Below, piece by piece: positions 22,790 through 33,580 of a DNA stretch of 64,000 nt. Below the pieces are notes generated by a model. The model was not told the DNA's origin. It searched no databases and saw only the letters and a list, made by a program, of their open reading frames with translations. This DNA is from Euryodendron excelsum (taxonomy: Eukaryota; Streptophyta; Magnoliopsida; Ericales; Pentaphylacaceae). The stretch is from contig CM065385.1 of NCBI GenBank assembly GCA_033060915.1, positions 16,084,001 to 16,148,000 of the forward strand, in the 5' to 3' direction. Each line of letters begins with the position of its first letter. Positions within the stretch are counted from its first letter, which is position 1. The position numbers and the translations under genes are program-made.

Positions 22790-23400
22790 CCGTCAAACAC
22801 CCCACACACTTACAAACAAAACACAAATAAACACACAATACCCTATCACAACAAGGTTCAACACAATACGTATGTAATGGGAGGTGCTTGCCGAATGCCT
22901 AACAGACTCAATTAGGTGGTTATTGTGCCTAGAAATGGCCCATGATATCCTATATGCCTTAAGAAGTGCCCACCTCTCTCGAATTATGCCATCTTGGCCA
23001 CCCAAGCATTTTGTCAATCACGTGGTGTGAAAATATTAGGGTTTCAACTACCTAAGTACAAACCCGTGCACCCCCGTGCAAGTGAAGTGCAAAGCCCCAA
23101 TCCAAATCATGTAAAACCTAGGTTTATATGCAATGATAAAAATTAGGGGTGTAGGGCAAAAATAATGAAAACTTACATGTTGAATGTTAGAAGAGGAGAA
23201 GGGTGTGCCCACAAATGCCTTAGGTAGCCTTAGGTAGCCTTAGGTTAATGAGGAAATGGAATACCAAGGCTCTCTCTCTCGAATTCCTCTTTTTCTCCCT
23301 TGTCTCGCTTGTCTCTCGGCTCTTTCTTGACTTGGAGTAAAATGAAATGAAATAAAACACCCTGGCAAGCCTCATTAATATTCAAAATTTTCACTTGGCA

Positions 23401-23617
23401 TTCGAACACCAATATAGGCGTTCGAATGCAAAGGCTGAATTTGGGGTCTCTTCGATGCTTGGCAATGGAACTCTGATTTTGGCATTCAAACGCCAAGGCA
23501 AAAGTGGAACAACACGCTCTCGGGAGGTTCGAACGCCAATATTGGTCGTTTGAACGCTAGACTAAAAATTTAATACATACCCATTGGATGTTTGAACGCT
23601 AAGATAGGGCATTCGAA
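23401..23617 (-). repeat. Second paired-palindrome array inside element C
   Basis: TTCGAA-type 6-mers at 23401/23421, 23465/23485 (first member degenerate), 23528/23549 and 23591/23612. Within-pair spacing is 20-21 bp and pair period 63-64 bp. The phrase ACACGCTCTCGGG before the third pair also precedes a pair in the LTR (19373-19386), so the arrays share ancestry. Confidence 0.8.
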
Positions 23618-23881
23618 TGCCAAACCAATTTTTCAAATTTTCAATTTACATGGCCATTGGCCATTCAAACGCCAAGGTCATTTTTTTTTAATGCAAATCT
23701 AACCTAACCTACGCATCTATACTAAGATTATGAACACCTGAAAACACACACTACGGAGTAGACCCCCCAAATAAAGACCAGCATAGTTCGCGATGCGCAG
23801 TAAAGAAACAAAACGAAAAACACTGCAATGGACTAGTGGGGAAGACGATAGGGTAGGACAACACCCACCAACCTCCAACCT

Positions 23882-23908
23882 CCCCCCCCCCCCCCCCCCC
23901 CCCCCCCC
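23882..23908 (-). repeat. C27 homopolymer (poly-G on the element sense strand)
   Basis: An uninterrupted run of 27 C on the plus strand, following CCAACCTCCAACCT. It sits just after the end of integrase. It could be an expanded internal polypurine tract or a slippage expansion, and its exact length is prone to sequencing error. Confidence 0.8.
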
Positions 23909-24031
23909 TAACTAGGGTAAAACTACCTTTGATGCGACTCGATCCTAACAACTACTGTAAAACATACTAGAAGGCCATATGGTTCACTTGAAAGGCGGTG
24001 GATCACGCAAATCCACACAATCGACTTCTCC

Positions 24032-25219
24032 TCACTCCATCTCAAGGTAGGGCTTCAGGCGTTGCCCATTGACTTTAAAGTAATTGCCATTCTTTGGATT
24101 TTCTATTTCAATTGCCCCATAAGATGAAACATCTTGCACTACAAAAGGTCCAAACCATCTACTCTGAAGCTTACACGGAAACAAATGCAACCGGGAATTG
24201 TATAGAAGGACATTTTGACCAACCTCGAAAGATTTATAAAGGATGTGTTGGTCATATATTGATTTCATCTTTGCTTTAGAGATCTTTGCATTCTCATAAG
24301 CATCATTTCGAATTTCATCAAGTTCATTGAGTTGCAATCTCCTAACTGAGCCCGCCTCATCTAAATTCTCATTGAATTGATGGATTGCCCAATAGGCCTT
24401 GTGTTCTATTTTCACCAAGAGGTGTCACGCCTTTTCGTACATAAGCCTATATGGAAAAGATCCTAAGGTGGTCGTTTTAGTTGTCCTACATGCCCACAAA
24501 GCATCCACTAACCTCAAGGACCAATCCTTTCGGTTAGGGTTAACAGTTTTCTCAAGGACCTGCTTGATTTCTTTATTTGCCAACTCTAGTTGGCCTTGGG
24601 TTTAGGGATGATAAGGTGTACCAACCTCATGTATCAACCCATACTTTCTCATCAATAGAGCTATAGGTTTATTGCAAAAGTGGGAGCCACCATCACTGAT
24701 TATAGCTCAGGGCATACCAAACCTAGAAAAGACATATTTCTTTAAGAACTTGACCACAACAGCATGGTCATTGGTATGTGCCGGGATAGCTTCTACCCAT
24801 TTAGACATGTAGTCTATGGCCACCAGAATATACATATACCCACACAAACTAGGAAAGGATCTAATAAAATTGATACCCCAATAGTAAAAAATCTCAAGAA
24901 TGATGATAGGGGTAAGAGGCATCATGTGCCTCCTAGTGGGCTAGTAGAAACCACTTTGCAAGATCTTGGCAGTGGTTTTACATGAGGAAAAGTGCCCACC
25001 GCACGCCTGTGAATGATAGAAATCGATAATCCTTTTCACCTCATCGTTGGGAACACACTGACGGATTACTTGATCTGGACAATATTTAAATAGATATGGA
25101 TCCTCCCAAGAAAAATACCTCACATGTCTAAAGAATTTCTTCCTATGAATGCTAGACCATTTTGAGGGAATCTTATCGGTAGCTAAGTAGTTAGCTATGT
25201 TGGCATACCACAGTGCCAT
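24032..25219 (-). pseudogene. Integrase of element C
   Basis: Domains in order: zinc-binding region (RIIDFYHSQACGGHFSSCKT, 25060-24960), catalytic core (YILVAIDYMSKWVEAI, VVKFLKKYVFSRFGMP), then AIISDGGSHF and GQLELANKEIK, and a C-terminal part ([34 protein letters not shown]). The enzyme would insert element cDNA into nuclear DNA. The first catalytic Asp is lost: GINF replaces the usual GIDF, codon at 24871-24869. The second Asp (SDGG) and the Glu (GQLELAN) are kept. Several in-frame stops, for example before the HKAYWAI segment, break the frame. Confidence 0.88.
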
Positions 25220-25399
25220 GGACCATGTAAGTGTATAAGTATAGAAGAGTTTCTCATCCAGAAAGTATTCATTGATTGGAAAGGGGTCTTAGGCATCCCT
25301 ATCAGTAGGGAGCCTCAAGAGATGGTTGGTAATGACATTTTCAACCACTTTCTTATCTCTAATCTCTATATGAAACTCTTGAAGCAAGAGAATGCACCG

Positions 25400-26798
25400 A
25401 ATGATTCATGGTTTTGTATCGGGCTTGCTCAACAAATACTTAAGTGCGGAATGATCGGTGTATATGATAACCAAAGATCCGATTAAGTATGACCTAAACT
25501 TATCTAATGTAAAGACTACGACGAGAAGCTCTTTCTCTGTTGTGGTATAGTTCAGTTGGGCTTTATTAAGGGTTTTGCTAGCATAGTATATCACGTATGG
25601 CTTCTTGTCTACCTTTTGCCCTAAAATAGCACCCGCCACATAATCGCTCGCATCATACATCAACTCGAAAGATAAAGACCAATCAGGTGATCTAATAATA
25701 GGTGCAGTGGTTAGAAGCCCTTTGAGCTTGTCAAAGGTTTTTTGGCATTAAGTTGTCTAAACAAATGGAACTTTCTGTGAAAGTAAATGGCACAAAGGTC
25801 TAGAAATAGCACTAAACCCTTCAATGAATCACTAGTAGAATCTGGCATGCCCAAGAAAAGACCGAATATTTCTAACGCACTTAGGGGTAGGGAGGCATTG
25901 GATTAACTCAACCTTAACTTAATCTACCTCTATCCTCTTGTTGGATACAATATGTCCGAGAACTATACCTTGTGTCACCATGAAGTGACACTTCTCCTAA
26001 TTGAGCACTAGATTGCTCTTCTCGCATCTCTCCAAAACTTTCTCAAGGTGCTCTAAACAAGCCTAAAAAATATCCTCATAAACCAAGAAGTCATCCCTGA
26101 AAACTTCGAAGATCTTCTCAACCATGTCGCTAAAGATGGACATCATGCACCTTTAAAAGGTGGCTAATACATTGCATAAGCCAAAGGACATTTTCTTATA
26201 CGCATAGGTGCCAAAGGGGCACGTGAATATAGTCTTATCTTGGTCTTCTAGTGCAACCTGAATCTGGTTACCCATATAAGAAACAGTAATATGCTTGGCC
26301 AGTTACTTGTTCCAAGACTTAGTCTAAGAATGGAAGTAGGAAGTGATCTTTCCTAGTGGCTGCTTTGAGTCCACGGTAGTTTATACACATTTGTCATCCC
26401 ATTTGAATTCTAGTGGGAACTAGTTCATTATGCTCATTCCTTACTACAGTAACTCCCAACTTCTTAGGGATAACTTGGGTTGGACTAATCCATTTAGAAT
26501 CAGAGATGGGGTATATAATACCCGCATCGAGAAGTTTCAATACTTCTCTTCTTATGGCCTCCTTCATGTTAAGGGTTAAGCGTCTTTGCACTTGACGCAC
26601 AAATTTAGAATCCTCCTGAAGATATATACAATGAGTACACATGAGAGAGCTAATACCATGAAGGTTCGCTGTAGTCCAACTTAGAGCTTTCTTATTACTC
26701 TTAAGCACTTTCAAAACAGGTTCCTCTTGGCCTTTAGATAGGCTAGAGGGTATGACGATCAGATAGGACTCACCTTCACCTAAGAATGCAAATTTCAA
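25400..26798 (-). pseudogene. Reverse transcriptase and RNase H of element C
   Basis: RT begins around ILKLLDAGIIYPISDSKW-like residues (VLKLLDAGIIYPISDS, near 26530), with PTQVIPKKLGVTVVRNE next. It continues through FTCPFGTYAYKKMSFGLCN to the active-site region VFRDDFLVYED near 26060, so the DD pair is kept but the usual Met before it is Arg. RNase H follows at 25663-25406 (YDASDYVAGAILGQK, YASKTLNKAQLNYTTTEKEL, YTDHSALKYLLSKPD). Together they copy RNA into cDNA in cytoplasmic particles. Nonsense codons (for example after VLATF and YEDIF) and frame changes make it non-functional. Length and motif order are as in Athila. Confidence 0.88.
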
Positions 26799-26894
26799 AG
26801 TAGAAGGTAAGGGTTTCCTCTCTAGAGTGGGTGACTTTTGCTCAGAAGGGACCGACTTTATGGCACTTGTGGTAAGGGGTTCAAAAGCGGGGGT

Positions 26895-27626
26895 TCAATG
26901 ACCCATATACATGCAACTCTCACTCCCTTCCTCAACTCTAGATGGGTCCCTATGACTTGTACTCTTGGATTCTAATTGGTCATTAGGCTCACTCCAAACT
27001 AGAGCCCTCTCAATTGAATACTCTATGAACTCGCGGTCCATATGCTCCTGGATAATAGACTCAATGAAGTCTACCTCCTTAATGTTATCTACCTCTCCCT
27101 TTTGCTTACCCACCGTGAATATGTTCATTTCTAAGGTCATATTGCCAAATGAAAGCTTCAGTAACCCATTTCTACAATGAATAATAGCATTAGCCATTGC
27201 AAGGAAGGGTCGTCCTAAAATGACAGGAACATGATGCTTAGAGGACTTAATGTCTATTTTTTGGGTATCCAATACAATGAAATCAATAGGGTAGTAGACA
27301 TTGTCCGCTTGAATGAGAATACCCTCAATGATTTCCCTAGGGACCTTAACAGAACGATCAACCAACTCTAATGTGACTCAGGTAGGGCTTAACTCTCCTA
27401 GACCTAGTTCTTTATAAACAAAACATGGAAGTAGATTCACAGTAGAACCTAGGTCAAGAAGGGCTCGATCAATTTTATATCCTCCTATAATGCACGAAAT
27501 AATAGGATAACCAGAGTCCTTATACTTCAGCATGGTTTTGCATTGAAGGATGGCACTCTGGTTCTCATTCATCGTTGTCATCTCCTTTACATGCAACTTC
27601 CTTTTTACAGTACACAAGTCCTTCAA
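26895..27626 (-). pseudogene. Aspartic protease region of element C
   Basis: The active-site segment reads ALLDLGSTVNLLPCFVYKEL, where Athila copies usually have DLGAS, followed by LGLGEL. The second half has VDRSVKVPREIIEGILIQ, IDFIVLD and VPVILGRPFLAMANAIIHCR, which are the conserved strands of this family. One stop separates the halves at about 27378. It would cleave the gag-pol precursor. Downstream the frame leads into RT at 26798. Confidence 0.8.
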
Positions 27627-28099
27627 GAACTTGGCCTAGGAAGGTATTTGTTTAATGGCATCCAAGATAGGATTATTGACTTGAACCTGTTTGAATATCT
27701 TATAGATTTCAGAGTTCAGAGACTCTTTCTTAGGTCTAGTCAATCTATGGGAAAACGGCGCATGTTTCAAATCTTTAATGCCCATACCTTCAAATGCATC
27801 AATGAATTATTTTGATAGCTCATAATGTTTCTCATTTTCTTTTTCTTCACTTTCATGATTATTCTCACTCTTTTCGCTTTCTTGTTCATGTACTAACCCT
27901 ACAGACTCATCCTTTTTTCCTTAGTTGTTTTCTTTAGGAGTGATGGTTTTATTTAATTGTTTTTCGCTCCTAAGGGTAGTGATGGCCTGAACTTGTTCAT
28001 GTGTAGTGTCAACGTAATTTGCAGGTTTAGGGTTTGGTTGTGGTTGGGCAGGAAATCACCCTTATGTTTGTTAAGTCATCAACATCTTGTGGAAGTCTT

Positions 28100-29570
28100 T
28101 GACTATAGTGTTGGTTTTCCCTTGTGATTGTTCCAAATTTGTGACCCTAGTTGTGAGTGCTCATAGATCGTTTGGTCACTTGGTTGTCCTCGTTATTTCT
28201 CCTATAAGGAGGTTAGTATTGTACCGGTTGAGGTAGGTATGGTTATGGTACCAGTGGTGTGGAATAGGGCTTTGATTGTCCTTGAAAAGTTTGCGATGGT
28301 AGTTGAAAGGCTTGTGGGGGTTGTTGGAATGGTTGAGGGTTTTGAGGACCCTCTTGTTTCTATCTAAAATTAGGGTGATTCCTCCAACTCGGGTTATATG
28401 TATTAGAGTAGGGATTATTCGTACTCCTTTTGTTTTGGTACCCCCCTTGAAATTGACCAACCGCATTTATTTGGCCATGAAGTGCTTCCTTACCCCCTGT
28501 ATAACTGAACATGATGTAGTGTCATGATCCAATGTGTCACAAACTAAGCATAGTGAGGGTGTCTCAACCAGTATGGAAGTGGTGGCCTTAGAAGTTTCTA
28601 AAGCCTCCAACTTACCCGTGAGTGACGTGACTCTAGCTTGTAGGTCTTCTACTTCTCCTAATTGGTGTTTGACTTCTGCATGTGAGGTAGTGGGTTTGTT
28701 TACATGATTTTGAATCATGTGATTTTGAGTCCCCATACTAGCCCAATCCCTTGGCAAGTTGGCTAGATAGTCAAAGTAATTGTATACCTTAGTGAGGTTT
28801 TTATCTGGATAGGTTCCCGCGCACATGGATTCTATAAACATCTTCAATTGAGGATTCAATGAAGAATAGAACGTGTTTATGATGTGTCATTCCGAAAAAC
28901 CCTAATGTGAACATGCGAATAGTAGGTCCTTGAACCTCTCCCAACATTGGAAGAAAGTCTCACTGCTATCCAGTGCAAATTGAGAGATGTCATGTCATAG
29001 TGTCTTAGTGTGATATTGAGGGAAGAACTTTTTAAGAACTCCCCTTGAAGTGTGTTCCATGAATGTATGGATATAGGCCTTAGTGAATTAAACCACGTTT
29101 TGGCCCTATCCTTTAGAGTGAATGGGAAGAGTTTTAAAAGTAAAACCTCCCAAGGATATACGTTGTCTTGAAAAATGGAGCATACATCCTTAAAGTCTTT
29201 GATGTGCATGTATGATTGTTCTAAGTTAAGCCATGAAACTGGGGCATGGTTTGTAGCATTCCTGATTTAAGATTTAGAGTGGTTTGATGTGCAAGAAGTA
29301 CTATGGCAAATGTAGGTGTTTTCCTTAAGGGGTTTATGTAGTCACTCATAGTATGGTTTTGGGCTTTAGCTTCCCCTACGTTGCTTCCCCTTTTATGGCC
29401 ATTGCTCGGCCATTAGGCCCGTTGTGTCCATTGTTTCCACCTTTTGGGGCATGTCCCAGTGGAACATCAATGCTTTCCATAGGTGTGGATTGTGAATCAA
29501 CTAAGGAAAATCAAGGTCGGTCTATTGGATTCAAACGAGTAGGTGATGGAGTTAAATAACCTGGTGGGAG
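28100..29570 (-). pseudogene. gag of element C
   Basis: Decayed Athila-type gag. An N-terminal region (MSDYINPLRKTPTFAIV, near 29345) is followed by capsid-like LLKLFPFTLKDRAKTWFNSL (near 29100) and then FIESMCAGTYPDKNLTKVYN (near 28815). A heptad-rich stretch (LGEVEDLQARVTSLTGKLEA) comes next, then one zinc knuckle CLVCDTLDHDTTSC near 28550 (CX2CX4HX4C). Stops and at least two frame changes lie between 29000 and 28860. Product would assemble the particle and bind RNA. The start codon is uncertain. Confidence 0.8.
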
Positions 29571-30037
29571 GTTACATAAAGGGTCAACTCTACAAAGACG
29601 ATGCGTGCGATCTCTAAAGAATAAGGACATACAAATACAATGCACACATCAATCAGGTCAAGTCCTTCCGAACCTCCAATCTCTATAGAAATATCAACTC
29701 CATTATCCATAAGAAATTTAAAAGCAACCCAACCGATCCTCCAATCTCCACACACAGGGCAAAACCACAAATAAACACTTAGCACGTAGACTAATTGCCT
29801 CTAATTCCGTCTCCTAACTATAATATATCTAGACCCCTAGAAAGAAGAAAAACAAGTAAAAAATCCTAAGATTCTAACACCACAAAACAAAAAAATGATG
29901 GAACAAAGTTATCACATGACCTTAGCCGACGATTCCTCTGTGGTTGTAGATTGATGGTGAAGTAGTCCACCAAATTTTGTGTTGACTAAGGTTCATGTTC
30001 TAGCACTCCTCTTATGGTCACTTGTGCAAAAGCAAGC

Positions 30038-30055
30038 TCCCCGACAACGGCACCA
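30038..30055 (-). other. Primer-binding site of element C (tRNA-Asp-like)
   Basis: Minus-strand TGGTGCCGTTGTCGGGGA lies six bases inside the right LTR. It differs by two transitions from TGGCGCCGTTGCCGGGGA, the tRNA-Asp-complementary site used by Athila-type elements. Confidence 0.8.
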
Positions 30056-30061
30056 AAAACT

Positions 30062-31627
30062 TGACCCACACCAAATGTGTACTTGAGATGATCCTAAGTG
30101 TAGGATGACGGAGTAGTATAAACTCAGAGTACGAGATCATTCCCACAAGGAGCTGTCTGCACAAGACTGAAAGAACTAGAACAAGCCTCTCAATCACTCA
30201 CAAAAATCCAAACAAATTGCTTCTAAAAAGAAAATAAAATTCTAATTATTTTGGAAAAGGTTTGATTATCTAAACTAACTAACAAACAACAATCACTAAC
30301 TTGAACAAAGTTTGATTTGAAAGTAATGAGAACAAGTCTCGGGATTAATTTATCCAACCAATTGTGTTTCTTCAAATTCTAAAGGAGATAATTTTATAAC
30401 TCAAATCCTTCGACTACGCTATGAGTCTCGGGTTCGGAAGTTTAGTGATAAAAACCAAGTGTTCTTTTGAAATTCAACTTCTAGAATAAATCAGGTTGTT
30501 AGATTCAAGGACGAATATCATCGATTCGTGCAACGCACATACTGAATATAGACTTATTCATAAGTGTTACCGTATATAATCAATCATCCAAGTTTTCAAT
30601 AATTTCTAGAACAAAGAAGACAAAGAACGATAAAAATGAAAAATTTAACTTTGAAACCCTAAATCTCACCTCCTTTGTTCATCTAAAACCTTCAATCGGT
30701 CTTCACAATTAATCCTGAGATGGAAAGGTTTAGCTACTCATCTCCATCTATGAAAAGGTTCGAAATAATGGAATACACATTGAAAATGTCGAATTAATGC
30801 AAACAAACAAAGGAAATCTCGAATAGAATGCAAGGAGTCTAAAGAACTTGTATTGAAACTTGTGTTTAAGTGAATCCGATTACAAATGAGCAACAAACTA
30901 TTAAATGTAAGCTATTCTAGTGTACAAACTATAAAAACCCTAAACAATAGCCGCCTCCTACTCTCCCTTCTTCGAACATAATGGCTTGGTATTTATAGGG
31001 ATCACAGTCCAAACCCTAAAATTTGTTAGAATTTAGCTTTGGCGTTCGAATGACAAAATAGGCGTTCAAACGCCTTTGATGGTGTTCTTCATCGTTCGAA
31101 CGCCAAGAACAAGCGTTTGAACACTAGGCCATTTTTGTATTACACGCTCTCAAGCCATTCTAATGCTGGCCTTTAGCGTTCAAATGCCAGGCCATTTGTT
31201 GGTCTTCTTTTGCTTCTTGCCGTTCGAACGGCTTGGCTGCCGTTTGAACGCTGGAGCTACTTTTCGCCCTTTTTGGTTTCGACTTGTTTAAGGCTCTTGG
31301 AGTCAGAATTCGATGATGCTCATTAGATGAAAATATGTGTAACTTGAAGAGAACTTTCCAACGGAGTATCATTCATCCCATTTTGAGCTACAAATGAAAA
31401 CTTGCACGTTTCCTAAGACAAGGCCTCGATAATGTTCCTCGACGAGCCATGCTCGTAGATCGGATCACTTCTTTGACTCCAAATCAACTCCCTTAGCTTT
31501 AAATACCTGAAAGAAGATTGAGTATGAGGTTAAATACAATATATAGCAAAGAAAGCATAATTAACCATAATGTACAACTAGTAAGGGTCATTTAGTGGCG
31601 ATAGACTACACTTATGTAGTCTAATTA
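30062..31627 (-). repeat. 5' LTR of element C
   Basis: Starts TGACCCACACC and ends near CTAATTA (1566 bp). It aligns with 18291-19860 along its length. Its paired palindromes are at 31045/31065, 31095/31116, 31158/31179 and 31223/31243, the same spacings as in the 3' LTR. Confidence 0.9.
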
Positions 31628-31632
31628 TCTAC
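31628..31632. repeat. Target-site duplication of element C, right (TCTAC)
   Basis: Pairs with TCTGC at 18286-18290; one transition apart. Confidence 0.65.
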
Positions 31633-32120
31633 CCCTGTGTGGGGGAATGGTTTTAGATTGGGGTTGACAAGAAATATTTCGCTTTTGCACTAGTGGGTCA
31701 AGAAAAGGAAGTATATATATATATATATATTTTTCCAGAAAAATAAAAGATAGCTCGTTTTCCTTTCGATAGTCTGGCTACCCATCGCTTAGCTCTGGTG
31801 TCTTATAAGTGCTATTTTTTGGGTGGTTTCCTCACTCATCATCAGCTCTTCTCTGTTTGATCATTTGGCGAGCAGTTAACTCATGCTATCACACCCTTCA
31901 AGTCATATCCTCCACAAGATAGAATGCACCTCTTATTTTAGAAGCATTCACCATTCATAAGAAAATCAGATAATAGCATTTGAATTAAAAAAACTATCTT
32001 TTTATTATTTCACATGAAAATCATAGAGTTCTTATAGGAATGAAAACACAGAGAATAAAAGGGATAGAAAGAAAACGAGTGAGAACACAACCCTTTTATA
32101 CACTTTTGAGGAGAGCCCTT
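31633..32120 (-). other. Post-gag spacer of element B, right of the C insertion
   Basis: Noncoding and homologous to 805-1360 in element A (CCTGTGTGGGGG, GGTTGACAAGAAATATTTCGC, GATCATTTGGCGAGCAGTTA). Contains a (TA)n microsatellite at about 31711-31730 that A lacks. Confidence 0.7.
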
Positions 32121-33580
32121 CTAAAAGGGTTTTGGACTGATGCCCATGTTTTTGATACTCCATCTGTCACTTAGATCTGTGGACCAAGCAAAGCAAACAG
32201 GTGCTTCTTTTTGGGTTCTAGGTGAGCTGATATTGATGGTGTAGTTATCAACCTCCTTGTTGGTTTCTCCGGGCAATAGGTTGCCTAGCTCGTCTCCCTC
32301 CAGCTTGAATGATTCTAAATGGATCTTTGGTTCTGCCAAAATCCATCCCTTGCTCTCATACTCAGTTTTGGCCCATTGTTCCTCCGGTGTGCATTGTTTA
32401 GGGTGTAAGAAGAAAAAAAGGGGCTCCCATTGATCTTGAGTCTTGTTTGGATTATAAAGGTAAATAGGGCATGTGATTACCTTATTCTCCTAAATTATAT
32501 CACTGCCGACTAGAGCATGCTTAGGTTTTTCTTCCCACCCAAGGGAGGAATCCCATTATTCATGGAGTTAGTCAATGGGCCAACCAGAAGCAACTTGAGG
32601 TTTGTTGAAGTCATGGGAGGAAACCAAGCATGGTGGCAACTCTTCTTCCCAAGCACTTTTTTCATCAATTTCCCAGTCTCCATCATAATAATCTTCGACC
32701 ATCAAATCCTCTGGTTCACCATCTTCTTCTATTTCTTCTAGTATCAAGTTAATAGCGTGATCCGGCAAAGGATTTATGGTCGCATTAGGAGTAGGAGTAG
32801 GGTTCATCGGCTGTTTGTCAATGGTCTTGTTTTCTATTAGGTCTTGAATTTTGTGTTTGAGGGCGAAGCAACTTTCAAGGTCATGCCCTTGACCTCCCGA
32901 ATGGTATTCATAAATTGCTGCCAAGTTGAAGTTGGGTGGTAAGGGATTGGGCAGAGGCTGAGAGGGTATAGGCTTCAGGTATCCTATTGCTAGAAGGCCA
33001 TGATAGGCTGTGGTTTGTGTGCAAGCAAGTTTAGTAAAAACTCAGTTTTTCCCAGCTGCCCTCTTAGGTTGGAAGGGTGTCTATATGTTTTCAAAGGCTT
33101 GGGGTTAGGTTCTGGCATGATAATAGCTAGGTTAATGGCTTGAAAATCGAGGAGGTTTTGGATTTTACGTTTCAAAATGGGACCATTTTTCGTGTCATGG
33201 CCAATTGAGTTGGAATGGTATTCACATGATATATTAGGATTATATGATTGGGGCGTGTAGTTGAAGATAGGCCTAGGAGGTATCGAAATAAGGTGGTTAG
33301 GTTGGCAAAGACATCGGTAGGCAGTGGCTAGAGAGAAATCCAATGGGGTGTAATCTCGGTCTTCTCCCTTGATTCTTTTTCGTAGGACAACATGCCCCTA
33401 ATGGGTTTGGACTTGAGGAGCCTCTACCTACTCATTGGTTGTTATACCTGCATGGGATAGGGGCAAGGATAGCATTGCTTCCATTTTGGTCATCCTTTTT
33501 CGAAGTCCTCTTACTTCTTCTAGTATCTGGGTTTGGTCTTGATTGAGAACCCAATTTGATGCTACATTGAGTGGCTCTAT
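32121..33580 (-). pseudogene. gag of element B, lacking the capsid domain and with two Cys-His modules
   Basis: The N-terminus has a heptad-like region (DQTQILEEVRGLRKRMTKME, near 33530). In A the capsid domain follows; here the sequence passes straight to a linker (RDYTPLDFSLATAYRCLCQP). A first Cys-His module follows (CEYHSNSIGHDTKNGPILKR, from 33226) and then, 314 bp on in another frame, a second (YEYHSGGQGHDLESCFALKH, from 32912). The first has Gly for the second Cys and the second has Tyr for the first Cys. The acidic tail (DWEIDEKSAWEEELP) and the end at SIKNMGISPKPF match A. Stops and frameshifts separate the parts. Particle formation by this protein is not expected. Confidence 0.8.

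Larger units (their letters stand above)
22790..24031 (-). other. Spacer between integrase and post-pol ORF in element C
   Basis: Noncoding. It holds a second paired-palindrome array (23401-23617) and a 27-base C homopolymer (23882-23908). It also has short duplications such as CCTTAGGTAGCCTTAGGTAG near 23220. Confidence 0.65.
18291..31627 (-). mobile_element. Element C: Athila-type Ty3/gypsy retrotransposon, 13.3 kb, inactive
   Basis: Two LTRs (18291-19860 and 30062-31627), a PBS beside the right LTR and a polypurine tract beside the left LTR define a full-length minus-strand copy. Order: gag, protease, RT, RNase H, integrase, then a long 3' region with a post-pol ORF. The integrase tail ([27 protein letters not shown]) and the TGGTGCCGTTGTCGGGGA PBS are typical of Athila. 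TSD-like TCTGC/TCTAC flank it (one mismatch). All genes carry stops or frameshifts. The LTRs differ at roughly 10-15% of positions by eye, so the insertion is old. Confidence 0.9.

Noticed and set aside
22389..22877. 162-residue plus-strand ORF
   Set aside because: Complement of the element C post-pol ORF; no family motifs.
31711..31730. TATA-type promoter
   Set aside because: It is a (TA)n microsatellite inside the B spacer, absent from the matching A sequence.
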